Program-made: the position numbers and the translations under genes | The notes under the pieces: generated by a model | Seen by the model: only the letters and a program-made list of their open reading frames with translations | Databases searched by the model: none | Told to the model about the DNA's origin: nothing | Shown: positions 1 through 7,980 of the stretch, one piece after another | Numbering within the stretch: position 1 is the stretch's first letter | How the letters are laid out: each line of letters opens with the position of its first letter | Assembly: GCF_002259485.1 (NCBI RefSeq) | Contig: NZ_NPGA01000003.1 | Coordinates: 1-64,000 of the forward strand | Length of the DNA: 64,000 nucleotides | Direction of reading: 5' to 3' | Origin: Rhodococcus sp. 14-1411-2a | GTDB lineage: Bacteria > Actinomycetota > Actinomycetes > Mycobacteriales > Mycobacteriaceae

Positions 1-103
1 GGAAAACCCCGTCAACGCCCACAAAGCAGGCACCATCACCGGCCTGACCGTCACCGCAGGCGACGCCATCACCCAAGGCACCGTCCTCGCAGAGATCAAA
101 TGA
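1..103 (+). CDS. C-terminus of a biotinyl (biotin carboxyl carrier) domain protein, partial
   Basis: The first 33 complete codons, in the frame starting at base 2, encode [17 protein letters not shown]... and end AEIK-stop. This is the beta-strand half of a biotinyl/lipoyl domain lying just after the MKM biotinylation motif, whose lysine would be immediately upstream of the window. The hammerhead fold ending in VLAEIK is typical of the carrier domain of actinobacterial acyl-CoA carboxylase alpha chains (AccA3 type) and of pyruvate carboxylase. Which of these it is cannot be decided from the fragment. The next gene starts 7 bases after the stop. Confidence 0.75.
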   Translation, partial: ENPVNAHKAGTITGLTVTAGDAITQGTVLAEIK

Positions 104-110
104 CGTAGCG

Positions 111-530
111 ATGTCCGAGCTTCCGGAGATCCGAATCGGTACGGCTGATCGAGAGAAGGCCCTCGAGGCACTGAGTCTGCACTTCAGTGAGGGTCGGCTG
201 ACTGTGCCCGAATTCGACGAGCGCAGCGCCGTCGTTGCTTCGGCGACGACGCGTGGGGAGATCGACAAAGTCTTCGTCGATCTCCCCGCTGCGTCGACGT
301 CGCACACTCCCGCCCAGCTCGGGAAATCTCCGGCACCGACCGAGGGCGGTGCCGGAATCGATTGGCGCGCAGTGGTGATGCCCCTGGTGATCTTCGGTTC
401 ACTGGCATTGTTCTTCCTCACCGACTTCGATCAGAAGTGGCTGTTCTTCCTTCTCATCCCATTGGCGGGTGCGCTGCTGTCGGCGGGCGGTCACTCGAAG
501 AGTCCGAAGAAAAAGAAGAGAGATCGTTGA
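111..530 (+). CDS. DUF1707 (SHOCT-like) membrane protein
   Basis: 139 residues. Residues about 6-58 match the actinobacterial DUF1707 domain (short helical domain with R-x-G-x-x-D-R-E near the start and an L-x-x-x-x-x-x-G-R-L-x-x-x-E-F-D-E-R core). A low-complexity linker follows, then two hydrophobic segments at about 87-105 and 109-126 and a lysine/arginine-rich tail (KKKKRDR) that should be cytoplasmic. Function is unknown for the family; it is a small membrane-anchored protein. Its stop codon overlaps the TTG start of the next gene, so the two are probably translated together. Confidence 0.8.
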   Translation: MSELPEIRIGTADREKALEALSLHFSEGRLTVPEFDERSAVVASATTRGEIDKVFVDLPAASTSHTPAQLGKSPAPTEGGAGIDWRAVVMPLVIFGSLALFFLTDFDQKWLFFLLIPLAGALLSAGGHSKSPKKKKRDR

Positions 531-1213
531 AGGCGCTTCTGTTCGATGTGTTCGGCACAGTGGTCGATTGGCGTACCAGCGTGGCCCGCGAGGTCGAGTC
601 GCTGTGTGGCCCCGACATCGACAGTCATGCGTTCGCCGACCGCTGGCGCAGCCTGTATCAGCCGGCGATGGAACAGGTTCGGTCGGGCAACCGCCCGTTC
701 ACCCGGCTCGATGTACTTCATCTCGAGTCACTTCGAGTCGTGTTGTCGGAGTTCGATGTTCAGCTAGACGACAGTGATGTCGCATCCTTGAATCACGCGT
801 GGCATCGATTGGATCCGTGGCCGGATTCGGTTTCTGGGCTCACCCGACTACGTACCGAGTTCATCATCGCGCCGCTCTCCAACGGCAACATCTCGCTGCT
901 GCTCGATATGGCCAAGAATGCCGGACTGCCATGGGACGCAATCCTCGGAGCAGAACCGGTGCGTGCGTACAAGCCCATGCCCGACGCCTATCTACGCACC
1001 GCCGACATTCTGGGTCTCGAGCCGAGCGAGTGCATGATGGTCGCCGCACACAACAGTGACCTCGCTGCCGCTGCCGACTGCGGCTTCGCAACGGCATTCG
1101 TCGCTCGTCCCCTCGAACACGGGCCGCGTCAGACCACCGACCTCGCCGCGGAATCCGACTGGAATCACAGCGTCGACTCGATCGATTCTCTCGCAACGCA
1201 ATTGGGCTGCTGA
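527..1213 (+). CDS. HAD-superfamily hydrolase, 2-haloacid dehalogenase type
   Basis: 228 residues from a TTG codon that overlaps the stop of the upstream gene (TTGA). This start places the nucleophile motif DVFGT at residues 7-11, as in L-2-haloacid dehalogenases of 220-230 residues. Other HAD motifs are visible: R41 in the cap helix, S118-N119 (motif II), K149 followed by PMPDAY (motif III) and the acidic end around H175-N176-S177-D178. A longer reading from base 362 would overlap the DUF1707 gene by 170 bases and adds unrelated sequence. The family removes halide from 2-halocarboxylic acids, but many members are phosphatases or of unknown substrate, so the substrate is open. Confidence 0.8.
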   Translation: MKALLFDVFGTVVDWRTSVAREVESLCGPDIDSHAFADRWRSLYQPAMEQVRSGNRPFTRLDVLHLESLRVVLSEFDVQLDDSDVASLNHAWHRLDPWPDSVSGLTRLRTEFIIAPLSNGNISLLLDMAKNAGLPWDAILGAEPVRAYKPMPDAYLRTADILGLEPSECMMVAAHNSDLAAAADCGFATAFVARPLEHGPRQTTDLAAESDWNHSVDSIDSLATQLGC

Positions 1214-1219
1214 CAACAG

Positions 1220-1783
1220 CTATCGGGTCACAGGAATCAGCTGGTGCGCAATCCACGCGTCCACGTCCCGGTGCGAACGGAAGCGAACAATCGTCAGCTC
1301 CGGGCGGCGCACACTCAGTTGCTGCACTCGCTCGGTAGTCGACCGGTAGGTGTTCCATGCCCATCGAACGATGTGGTCGCGGTCGAAGAGGATGCGGTGC
1401 AGTGGGGGTTCGATGTTGCCGTTCCACAGCTCGCGCCTACCGAGCCTGCGCCGTAGCGTCCGAACCATCACCTGCCGCATGACTGTTCGGCGCGGTAGGT
1501 CCAGCCACAGAAACAAATCGGCTCGATCGGCGAGACGGTCTCGAACGATGTTGTACTGCCACTCGGTGACCCACGACGGGCGCGCGATGAACTCCTCCAC
1601 CTCGGACTCGAACGTCGCACGCGGCGTCCAATTCGGGCCGTGGAACAAGCTGTCGATCTCGATGTGTTCGATTCCCAGAATCGATCCGAGACGGGCAGAC
1701 AGCGTCGTTTTCCCGGAACCGGACGTCCCAGCAACGACGATCCTCGAGGGACAGAACACTGCATCGTTCGGTCCGAGAATCAC
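1220..1783 (-). CDS. P-loop kinase, adenylate-kinase / topology-modulation (FlaR-like) family
   Basis: 187 residues from a GTG codon (MILGPNDAV...). The Walker A motif GTSGSGKTT lies at about residues 19-27, followed by an EIDSLFHGPNW segment typical of the small 'adenylate kinase-like/topology modulation' P-loop proteins, and an arginine-rich lid (RTLRRRLGRRELWNGN). An in-frame ATG at 1867 would add 28 residues without resemblance to the family and overlap the upstream gene by 14 bases; the GTG start gives the usual length, though no clear Shine-Dalgarno precedes it. Last gene of a minus-strand run of four. Substrate unknown. Confidence 0.75.
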   Translation of the reverse strand: MILGPNDAVFCPSRIVVAGTSGSGKTTLSARLGSILGIEHIEIDSLFHGPNWTPRATFESEVEEFIARPSWVTEWQYNIVRDRLADRADLFLWLDLPRRTVMRQVMVRTLRRRLGRRELWNGNIEPPLHRILFDRDHIVRWAWNTYRSTTERVQQLSVRRPELTIVRFRSHRDVDAWIAHQLIPVTR

Positions 1784-1853
1784 GGAGACGACGCTACCGA
1801 ATCGCGAGCACCGATGCTGCGTCCAGCGTGCTGTGCCCGACTGATATCGCCCT

Positions 1854-2681
1854 CTACGGCTGGGCACACAGCGCTACGATCGCCTCCGCCATGTGGTTCA
1901 CGAACTCTCGACGCGCCGACTCGGTCAGCCGGTCGAGTGAGAGGTACGGGTTCAGGTCTTCGAGCTCGACCAACAGCAGCGTTCCGTCGACGGTGCGGCA
2001 TGCGTCCACCCGAGTGATTCCGTGGTCGATGTCGTTCCAATCGACGAATCGTTGCGCGAACTCTCGGTCCTGAGCAGTAGTCGAGTACGGCTCCAGGTCC
2101 CAACGTCGGTCGGGGTCAGGAGCGTACAAGGCGTATCGAACTGTGTGGCCGATGAAGTAGAACGACACTTCGTACACGAAATCGATTCGCGGCTGAATCA
2201 GGCTGCCCGGCTCTACTTGCGATAATTCGGCGCGCCCGGAATGACGCATGCCGATCGAGTCGGCACCCCATTTCGGTTTCACCACATAGGTATTCACCTC
2301 GGGTAAGCGCGAGACGTTCCGCGGGTCGTCGACGGTAGGTATGACCGGAAAACCATCTGCGAAAAGATCGACCAGGTACTGCTTGCCTCTCTGGTCGCCT
2401 TTGCCGGTCAGCTGGGTGAAAACCTTCGTGCCGTTCTCGCGCGCATGGCGAGCAAACATGTCGAAAGCATCCTGGTACCCCAGCACAGGCCCGGAGTTCC
2501 GGATGACGACCACATCGAAGCCGTCCATCAGCGCAAGCGCGTCGAGCGGGTGACAGAGCGCAATGTCGAACCACTCGCGGAGCTGCGACGACAGAAAGAT
2601 GTCTTCGTCGCAGTAGCGTCGGCCCTTCGACAGATACGCCAGGTCGGTGACGAAGAGAACGCGTGGACGGGGTGCATGCAT
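1854..2681 (-). CDS. ATP-grasp-like protein of unknown function
   Basis: 275 residues. The N-terminal third has a Rossmann-like pattern (RVLFVTDLAYL, FDVVVIRNSGPVL). The middle carries a candidate nucleotide-binding lysine in YVVKPKWGADSIGM, and the C-terminal part ends in the acidic E-x-E-D-x-N-P signature (residues about 239-245), which in ATP-grasp enzymes binds the metals. This layout resembles ligases such as the glutathione-synthetase/RimK type. I do not recognise a named family, so the acceptor is unknown. It sits 27 bases downstream of a SAM methyltransferase in the same operon, suggesting a small-molecule or peptide modification pathway (inference). Confidence 0.6.
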   Translation of the reverse strand: MHAPRPRVLFVTDLAYLSKGRRYCDEDIFLSSQLREWFDIALCHPLDALALMDGFDVVVIRNSGPVLGYQDAFDMFARHARENGTKVFTQLTGKGDQRGKQYLVDLFADGFPVIPTVDDPRNVSRLPEVNTYVVKPKWGADSIGMRHSGRAELSQVEPGSLIQPRIDFVYEVSFYFIGHTVRYALYAPDPDRRWDLEPYSTTAQDREFAQRFVDWNDIDHGITRVDACRTVDGTLLLVELEDLNPYLSLDRLTESARREFVNHMAEAIVALCAQP

Positions 2682-2708
2682 CGGGCAACTCCTACCGGTC
2701 TCGAAACA

Positions 2709-3350
2709 TCACGATGTTCGTTCGCGGGCCAACAGAAATGCCTGCGATGTCGACTCGTATCCCATCGGAGCTCGATGCACGCGGACGTTCACCTCGAAGT
2801 TCGCCTCGACGAGCATGCCTGCGACCATGTCGGGGTCGAGTCGGTATGCGTCGTACGAGACCGAGTGTCCGTACGCCTGCTCGAGTCGCACCCGCTCGTT
2901 GCCTGCTTGAAATGCCAACAGCAGCAGACCTTCCGGCATCAGCACCCGATGCAATTCGGCAAAGATCTTCGACAATTGGTGCGGAGGCGTGTGGATGATC
3001 GAGTACCAGGCAACGATCCCCGCCAGAGAGCTGTCACCCGCGTCCAACGCCTCCATCGACCCGACATCGAATCGCAGGTGCGGATGTTCGCGCCGAGCGA
3101 CCTCGATCATATTGGGCGACAGATCCATCCCCGCTACGTCGAGGCCGAGGCGGTGCAGCTGCTCGGTGATACGGCCGGAACCACACCCCACCTCCAGAAC
3201 GTGCCCACTCGGCACCCGGGCTGCGAACGTCGCCAACAATCCGTGCTCGAGATGTCGGCCGTCGAGTTCGTCGCGAACAAGTTCGGCGTAGCTCTCGGCA
3301 ACGGTGTCGTAGGCGGCCCTCGTCATCGAAACATGCTGTTGCTCGGCCAC
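2709..3350 (-). CDS. class I SAM-dependent methyltransferase
   Basis: 213 residues from GTG; an in-frame ATG at 3326 (MTRAAYDTVAESYAEL) is an equally good or better start by family alignment. Motif I of class I methyltransferases, VLEVGCGSGR, is at about residues 51-60, with MDLSPNMIEVAR (motif II region, acidic residue binding the SAM ribose) following. The remainder fits Methyltransf_11/25. Starts 5 bases after the stop of the VOC gene, so the two are co-transcribed. The methyl acceptor cannot be told. Confidence 0.8.
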   Translation of the reverse strand: MAEQQHVSMTRAAYDTVAESYAELVRDELDGRHLEHGLLATFAARVPSGHVLEVGCGSGRITEQLHRLGLDVAGMDLSPNMIEVARREHPHLRFDVGSMEALDAGDSSLAGIVAWYSIIHTPPHQLSKIFAELHRVLMPEGLLLLAFQAGNERVRLEQAYGHSVSYDAYRLDPDMVAGMLVEANFEVNVRVHRAPMGYESTSQAFLLARERTS

Positions 3351-3355
3351 AGTGG

Positions 3356-3757
3356 CTACGGTACCGGCTCACCCGGTGTCGGCAGGTACGAGTGCGTCAG
3401 CATCTCGAAGAAGTGCCCGGTCGGGTCGCGGAAATACACTCCGCGGCCCCCGTGGTCGGTGTTGACGGTGCCGGGTTCGGTCATCCGGGGGTCGGCCCAG
3501 TGTTCGACGCCCTGGTCGACCAGCCTGGCGTAGGCCGCGTCGAACAGATCGTCGCTCACCCGAAATGCGTAGTGCTGGAACTGAATATCATCGAAGGGGG
3601 GCTCGGCGAATTGAACGAGAGTGCCGTCGGTGAGCTGTACGTTGACGAACGGCCCCCATGACGGGGCCTCGGGTAAAGCGAACAGGGTGCAAAAGAATTC
3701 GGCCGATGCGGCACTGTTCTTTGCAACGATGATGGTGTGATCGAACGAGATGGACAT
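3356..3757 (-). CDS. VOC (glyoxalase/bleomycin-resistance fold) family protein
   Basis: 133 residues. The start at 3757 is chosen because a strong GGAGG lies about 6 bases upstream and the protein then begins MSISFDHTIIV, the usual first strand of a vicinal oxygen chelate domain. Conserved features are the HTIIV metal-ligand strand at the start, HYAFRV in the middle and the FxDPxGHxFE motif (YFRDPTGHFFEML) near the end, whose His and Glu usually bind a divalent metal. Single VOC modules act as dimers in lyases, dioxygenases and antibiotic-binding proteins; the substrate is unknown. First gene of the minus-strand run. Confidence 0.8.
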   Translation of the reverse strand: MSISFDHTIIVAKNSAASAEFFCTLFALPEAPSWGPFVNVQLTDGTLVQFAEPPFDDIQFQHYAFRVSDDLFDAAYARLVDQGVEHWADPRMTEPGTVNTDHGGRGVYFRDPTGHFFEMLTHSYLPTPGEPVP

Positions 3758-3925
3758 GCGCTGCCTCCTGGGCAGTACGACGCCTCCATGCCTGACGCAG
3801 TCCGTCATCGACACGCGACGCTGAGGACGATGCTCGCACGGACCCCGAATCCGAGTCAACCGGTGAATTCACGGCCGCGATTCGGTCTTCTTCGGTGACA
3901 GCATTGCCGAGGAGAGGAACCCACT

Positions 3926-4486
3926 ATGGTCGGTCGACTTCTGTTCGTTCACGGTGCCGGCGGATTTTTCGACGACGCACCGCTGGCCAACGGACTTGCA
4001 CAGGCTTTGCACCTCGATCTGTGCATGCCCGAACTGTCCGACACTGCCATGGGTTTCGAGGACTGGGCCGCGCCGGTTCGGCAGCACCTGGACCGGCTCG
4101 GATCGGATGATGCGGTCATTGCGCATTCCTTCGGCGCATCGATCCTCGTCAGGGTCTTGGCAGAACATCGCCGGGAGCGACCCCTGAGAGCCACTCTGTT
4201 GGCGATGCCGGACTGGACTCCGCATGGGTGGGATGTCACGGACTACGCGTTCACCACCCAGGAGCCCGAGACCGACCTGACGCTCGTCCACTGCCGGGAC
4301 GACGACGTGGTTCCCATTTCTCACCTGGCGTTGAACTCGACGGCTCTCCCGTCGGCAAGAGTGATCGAGTTCCCGACCGGTGGTCATCAGTTCGACGGCA
4401 TGATCGACGTCGTTGCCGCCGAAATACGCGGACGGACGCGTCCCCGCGGGGACGCTTCTACCGGCCCCGATCCTCGTCGTCGATGA
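3926..4486 (+). CDS. small alpha/beta hydrolase (RBBP9/YdeN-like)
   Basis: 186 residues. The first strand and oxyanion loop read LLFVHGAGG (residues 5-13). The nucleophile elbow is AHSFGAS with Ser68, a variant of GxSxG in which the first glycine is alanine. An acid residue lies in the CRDDDVVP segment (D126/D127) and His154 in GGHQF completes the triad. Size and motif spacing fit the RBBP9/YdeN small serine hydrolases. The C-terminal tail (about 17 residues, arginine-rich) is low complexity. Substrate unknown. It is flanked by genes on the opposite strand and appears monocistronic. Confidence 0.75.
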   Translation: MVGRLLFVHGAGGFFDDAPLANGLAQALHLDLCMPELSDTAMGFEDWAAPVRQHLDRLGSDDAVIAHSFGASILVRVLAEHRRERPLRATLLAMPDWTPHGWDVTDYAFTTQEPETDLTLVHCRDDDVVPISHLALNSTALPSARVIEFPTGGHQFDGMIDVVAAEIRGRTRPRGDASTGPDPRRR

Positions 4487-4491
4487 CGAGG
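4472..4491. terminator. Short inverted repeat at the end of the alpha/beta hydrolase gene
   Basis: CCTCGTC and GACGAGG form a perfect 7-bp stem around a 6-base loop. The hydrolase stop codon falls inside it, and the convergent nucleotidyltransferase gene ends 35 bases further on. There is no T-run, so it is at best a weak bidirectional transcription end signal. Confidence 0.3.
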
Positions 4492-4525
4492 CCGACTCGG
4501 CCGAACATGCAGACTGGGCGTCCGC

Positions 4526-5059
4526 TCACCGATAGTCGTGGTCGATTCCCGTTGCCCATTGCGAACATTCGACGGCGATCACGTCGTCTCTTCCCCGCAG
4601 GAAGTCGCGTGCACCGAAGTCCCCCGAGGCCGATGCCACGGCTGCGTCGACGTGTCGACGCGCCAGGACGACCGGATGTCCGGGACGGCCGTCGAACACG
4701 GCCCTGGCCAGACCGGTTTCCCGCGCTGCGGCGAGTACTGCCTGCACCACCTCGGGTCCGACGTCCGGCGTGTCTACCACGTGCACGACCGCGTAGTCCG
4801 CGTCCGACGCTGCGGTCAGACCGGCCTCGAACGACGCGCTCATTCCTTGTTCCCACTGGGGTGCATAAACAGCGATCACACCGTCGGGCACGGGCGCATC
4901 CGCCGCGCCCAGCACCACGACCACGCGATCACAGCCGCCGTCGCGCAATGCCTGCACCGCAGTCCTGAGCCACAGCCCGTCGTGGGCGAGCACTTTGGGC
5001 GATCCGTATCGCGTTCCGGCACCGGCGGCCAATACCACTCCGACGGCAAGGTCCGACAC
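4526..5059 (-). CDS. MobA-like NTP transferase (molybdenum cofactor cytidylyl/guanylyltransferase type)
   Basis: 177 residues from GTG at 5059, preceded by AAAGGA at good spacing; an upstream ATG at 5104 lacks this. The N-terminus carries the nucleotidyltransferase signature LAAGAGTRYGSPK (residues 10-22), and VVDTPDVGP supplies the metal-binding aspartate. The family (MobA/MocA/CoxI-associated) transfers CMP or GMP to molybdopterin or activates other small molecules. Because it is divergent from the purine permease gene and near a xanthine dehydrogenase that needs molybdopterin cytosine dinucleotide, a MocA-like cofactor role is the likely job (inference from context). Confidence 0.75.
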   Translation of the reverse strand: MSDLAVGVVLAAGAGTRYGSPKVLAHDGLWLRTAVQALRDGGCDRVVVVLGAADAPVPDGVIAVYAPQWEQGMSASFEAGLTAASDADYAVVHVVDTPDVGPEVVQAVLAAARETGLARAVFDGRPGHPVVLARRHVDAAVASASGDFGARDFLRGRDDVIAVECSQWATGIDHDYR

Positions 5060-5237
5060 GATCGTTCCTTTCACTCTCGGGTGGAGTCTTGGATGTTCGC
5101 ACAACGTCCACGTCGAGTACGTCCCGAAGTTTGTGCTCGCTCGACTAGCGAGGATAGGCGTGATGACTGATTCTTAGTGCACTTCTCCTGCAGCGTCGCA
5201 GGAATCCTGCCCTGTTGCTTCCGCGAGGTGCCCACCC
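5060..5237. promoter_or_regulatory. Divergent intergenic region, nucleotidyltransferase / purine permease
   Basis: 178 bases between two divergent starts, expected to hold both promoters. I see no convincing -35/-10 pair or palindrome. The PucR regulator encoded about 4 kb downstream is a plausible binder (inference). Confidence 0.35.
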
Positions 5238-7142
5238 ATGTCCGTCAAGCCCACCACACGCAAACGTGTCCATCCTGTCGACGAAGTGCTCCCCGTTCCG
5301 AAACTTGCTGCTTACGGGTTCCAACATGTCGTCGCGTTCTATGCAGGCGCCGTCTTGGTGCCGATCATCATCGGCAGCGCGATCGGACTGACCAACGAAC
5401 AGTTGATCCACCTGATCAATGCGGATCTGTTCACCTGCGGCATCGCATCGATCATCCAATCGGTCGGATTCTGGAAGATCGGTGTCCGCCTGCCGCTCCT
5501 GCAGGGCGTGACGTTCGCCGGCGTCTCTCCGGTGATCGCGATCGCGATGGCGAACGGCGGCGGCACCGAGGGGTTGCTGTACGTCTACGGCGCCGTCATC
5601 GTCGCCGGTCTCGTCACGTTCTTCATGGCTCCGTACTTCAATAGGCTGCTGCGATTCTTCCCACCGGTGGTCACCGGTACCGTCATCACGATCATCGGTG
5701 TGGCGTTGCTGCCGGTGGCGGTCAACGACGCTGTGACCAATCCTGCTACCCACGAACAGGATCCGTCCAACGGACGGTGGATGGCATACGCGATCGGCAC
5801 CCTGCTGATCATCGTGCTGATCCAACGATTCTTCAAGGGTTTCATGGCGACCATCGCTGTGCTTCTGGGCCTGGTGATCGGTAGCGCCGTGGCGTTCGCT
5901 CTGGGAGACATGAACTTCGACGGCACCTCGGAGGCGTCGTGGGTCGGTTTCACACAGCCCTTCCTGTTCGGCGTGCCCAAATTCAGTGTCGTCGCGATCA
6001 TTTCGATGATCGTGGTCATGCTCATCATCGCCGTCGAAACCACCGGCAGTGTGTACGCGACGGGTGAGATCGTCGGCAAGCGCATCAAGAAGGACGACAT
6101 CGCAGCGACACTGCGCGCGGACGGCGTGGCCACCGTCATCGGCGGCACGTTCAACTCGTTCCCGTACACGGCCTTCTCGGAGAACGTCGGCCTGGTGCGC
6201 CTGACCGGTGTGCGCAGCCGTTGGGTGGTGGCCACGGCAGGCGGCATCATGATTCTGCTGGGTCTGCTGCCCAAGACGGCAGCCGTCGTGGCATCGATCC
6301 CGCCGCCGGTGCTCGGCGGAGCCGCGCTCGCCCTGTTCGCGACCGTCGCCGTGGTCGGAATCCAGACTCTGTCGAAGGTGGACTTCACCGATCACCGCAA
6401 CCTGATCATCGTCGCCACAAGTCTCGGTCTCGCGATGCTCGTGACCATTCAACCGACGGTCTCCGAGGGTGTGCCCGATTGGCTGGAAATGTTGTTCGGC
6501 AGTGGCATCGTTCTCGGTGCGGTCTCGGCAATCGTGCTCAACGTCTTGTTCTTCCACATCGGCAATCGCGGGCAGGCCGTCGCCGGTGGTCCGGGTAAGG
6601 GCATCACCCTCGACACGGTCAACGAGATGTCCGCCGAGGACTTCGCTGCCACGTTCGGCGGCTTGGTGCAGGGCACTCCGTGGGTGGTCGAACGCGCGTA
6701 CCAGCAGCGGCCTTTCGCCGATGCGCACGGGTTGCGCGAGGCGTTCCAGGAGGCATTGTTGGCCGGCACCACCGAGGAACAGATCGAGCTGATCAACAGC
6801 TATCCCGATCTCGGTAGCGAGGACGCCACCGGCACCCTCAACGCAGCGGACCACGTCGGCTTGTCCAACCTGGAGGAGGACGAGCACGACAACATCGTCC
6901 AACTCGCCGCCGAATACCGCGAACACTTCGGCTTCCCTCTGGTGATCTGTGCACGGGAGACGGAGCGTTACGATCGAGTTCTGGCCAACGGGTGGTCACG
7001 CGTCGAGAACGCACCGTCGGCGGAGCGGTCGTTCGCGATGATCGAGATCGCCAAGATCGCGAACTACCGGTTCGACGACCTCGTGGCCGACGCCAACCCG
7101 ATCGCGGCCGCGCGGTTCGGTCGCATCAACGACTTCAGATAG
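5238..7142 (+). CDS. NCS2-family xanthine/uric acid permease fused to a C-terminal UraD (OHCU decarboxylase)-like domain
   Basis: 634 residues, about 170 more than a usual NCS2 permease. Residues about 20-445 are a polytopic nucleobase:cation symporter-2 with the TM1 QH motif (Q29-H30), acidic E267 in the AVETTGSVYATG segment, and the family signature ENVGLVRLTG beginning at E315. From about residue 454 a soluble domain follows that matches 2-oxo-4-hydroxy-4-carboxy-5-ureidoimidazoline decarboxylase (TPWVVERAYQQRPF, YREHFGFPLVICA). The catalytic His of the HPxL motif is Tyr522 here (SYPDLG), and the usual S-x-x-E-Q segment is missing (NAADHV, 535-540), so activity is doubtful. It heads the uraD-uraH-uricase operon and should import urate or xanthine. 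Confidence 0.88.
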   Translation: MSVKPTTRKRVHPVDEVLPVPKLAAYGFQHVVAFYAGAVLVPIIIGSAIGLTNEQLIHLINADLFTCGIASIIQSVGFWKIGVRLPLLQGVTFAGVSPVIAIAMANGGGTEGLLYVYGAVIVAGLVTFFMAPYFNRLLRFFPPVVTGTVITIIGVALLPVAVNDAVTNPATHEQDPSNGRWMAYAIGTLLIIVLIQRFFKGFMATIAVLLGLVIGSAVAFALGDMNFDGTSEASWVGFTQPFLFGVPKFSVVAIISMIVVMLIIAVETTGSVYATGEIVGKRIKKDDIAATLRADGVATVIGGTFNSFPYTAFSENVGLVRLTGVRSRWVVATAGGIMILLGLLPKTAAVVASIPPPVLGGAALALFATVAVVGIQTLSKVDFTDHRNLIIVATSLGLAMLVTIQPTVSEGVPDWLEMLFGSGIVLGAVSAIVLNVLFFHIGNRGQAVAGGPGKGITLDTVNEMSAEDFAATFGGLVQGTPWVVERAYQQRPFADAHGLREAFQEALLAGTTEEQIELINSYPDLGSEDATGTLNAADHVGLSNLEEDEHDNIVQLAAEYREHFGFPLVICARETERYDRVLANGWSRVENAPSAERSFAMIEIAKIANYRFDDLVADANPIAAARFGRINDFR

Positions 7143-7152
7143 CGAGCGAGAT

Positions 7153-7656
7153 GTGCTGCACGAATGGATAGGGCTCGACGGGTTCAATCGGCTCAGTGAT
7201 CGGCAAGCGATGCATGCACTCTACGAGTGCTGCGCATCGTCGATCTGGGCCCGTCGAGTCGCCCAGGGTCGCCCCTTCGAAAGTCGAGATCTGCTGTTGG
7301 ACAGGGCGGATCGAGTACTTGCCGAACTACCCGAGGCCGAGATCGACCATGCACTCGACGGTCATCCACGCATCGGCGGCAAGGCCGACAACCCGTCCTC
7401 GAAACGTGAGCAGGCCGCTGTGACGACGGCGGGTACCGAGGTGCGCGAGAAGCTGGCGGCGGGAAACCGTGCGTACGAGGACAAGTTCGGCCATGTGTAT
7501 CTGGTGTGCGCCACGGGCAGGTCCGCGGAGGACCTGCTCGCTATCCTCGAGGAGAGGCTCGACAACGATGCCGAAACCGAAAGACGGGTGCTCCGCGTGG
7601 AACTGGCCAAGATCAACCGAATTCGCCTCGGGCGCATGCTGGGACCAGAGCAGTGA
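7153..7656 (+). CDS. uraD: 2-oxo-4-hydroxy-4-carboxy-5-ureidoimidazoline (OHCU) decarboxylase
   Basis: 167 residues from GTG, 10 bases after the permease stop. It catalyses the last step of urate breakdown, decarboxylating OHCU to S-allantoin. Unlike the domain fused to the permease, this protein keeps the catalytic set: His71-Pro72 (DGHPRIGG), Ser83 and Glu86 in the SKREQ segment, plus the YEDKFGHVYLVCATGRS strand and a C-terminal ELAKINRIRLGRM helix. In many proteins the phenylalanine before P in K-F-G-F-P/H varies, as here (FGHVY). Its stop codon overlaps the GTG of uraH, so translation is coupled. Confidence 0.88.
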   Translation: MLHEWIGLDGFNRLSDRQAMHALYECCASSIWARRVAQGRPFESRDLLLDRADRVLAELPEAEIDHALDGHPRIGGKADNPSSKREQAAVTTAGTEVREKLAAGNRAYEDKFGHVYLVCATGRSAEDLLAILEERLDNDAETERRVLRVELAKINRIRLGRMLGPEQ

Positions 7657-7979
7657 CGGGGCTGTCGACCCACGTCCTCGACGCCACCTCGGGGACACCT
7701 GCGGTGGGGATGCGGGTGCGGTTGTTCCATCCCGAGAAGGGTGAGATCTCCACCGCCACCACCGATGGCGACGGCCGAATCGGCGAGGTGGTGCCGGGGC
7801 CGATCGATCCGGGCGTGTATCGCCTTTCGTTCGACACCGGCGACTATTTCGAGGCGACATCGACACCGAGCTTCTATCCCGAGGTGTCGATCTCGTTCAC
7901 CGTCACCGATCCCGATGCCCACTATCACGTCCCATTGCTGTTGTCCCCCTTTTCTTATTCGACCTATCGCGGGAGCTGA
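7653..7979 (+). CDS. uraH: 5-hydroxyisourate hydrolase (transthyretin-like)
   Basis: 108 residues, the normal length, starting at a GTG that overlaps the uraD stop. It hydrolyses 5-hydroxyisourate made by uricase to OHCU. The family hallmarks are present: STHVLD with His7 at the N-terminus, Arg43 in DGDGRIGE, HYHVPLLLSP with His92, and the C-terminal signature YRGS as the last four residues, which lines the active site of HIU hydrolases and separates them from vertebrate transthyretin. The cytoplasmic homotetramer acts between uricase and UraD, encoded on either side. Confidence 0.93.
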   Translation: MTGLSTHVLDATSGTPAVGMRVRLFHPEKGEISTATTDGDGRIGEVVPGPIDPGVYRLSFDTGDYFEATSTPSFYPEVSISFTVTDPDAHYHVPLLLSPFSYSTYRGS

Positions 7980-7980
7980 C

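Noticed and set aside
5145..6926. Long open frame on the minus strand, His/Asp-rich, across the purine permease gene
   Set aside because: It is the antisense shadow of a clear NCS2-UraD fusion; composition is typical of the opposite strand of a high-GC gene and no family fits.
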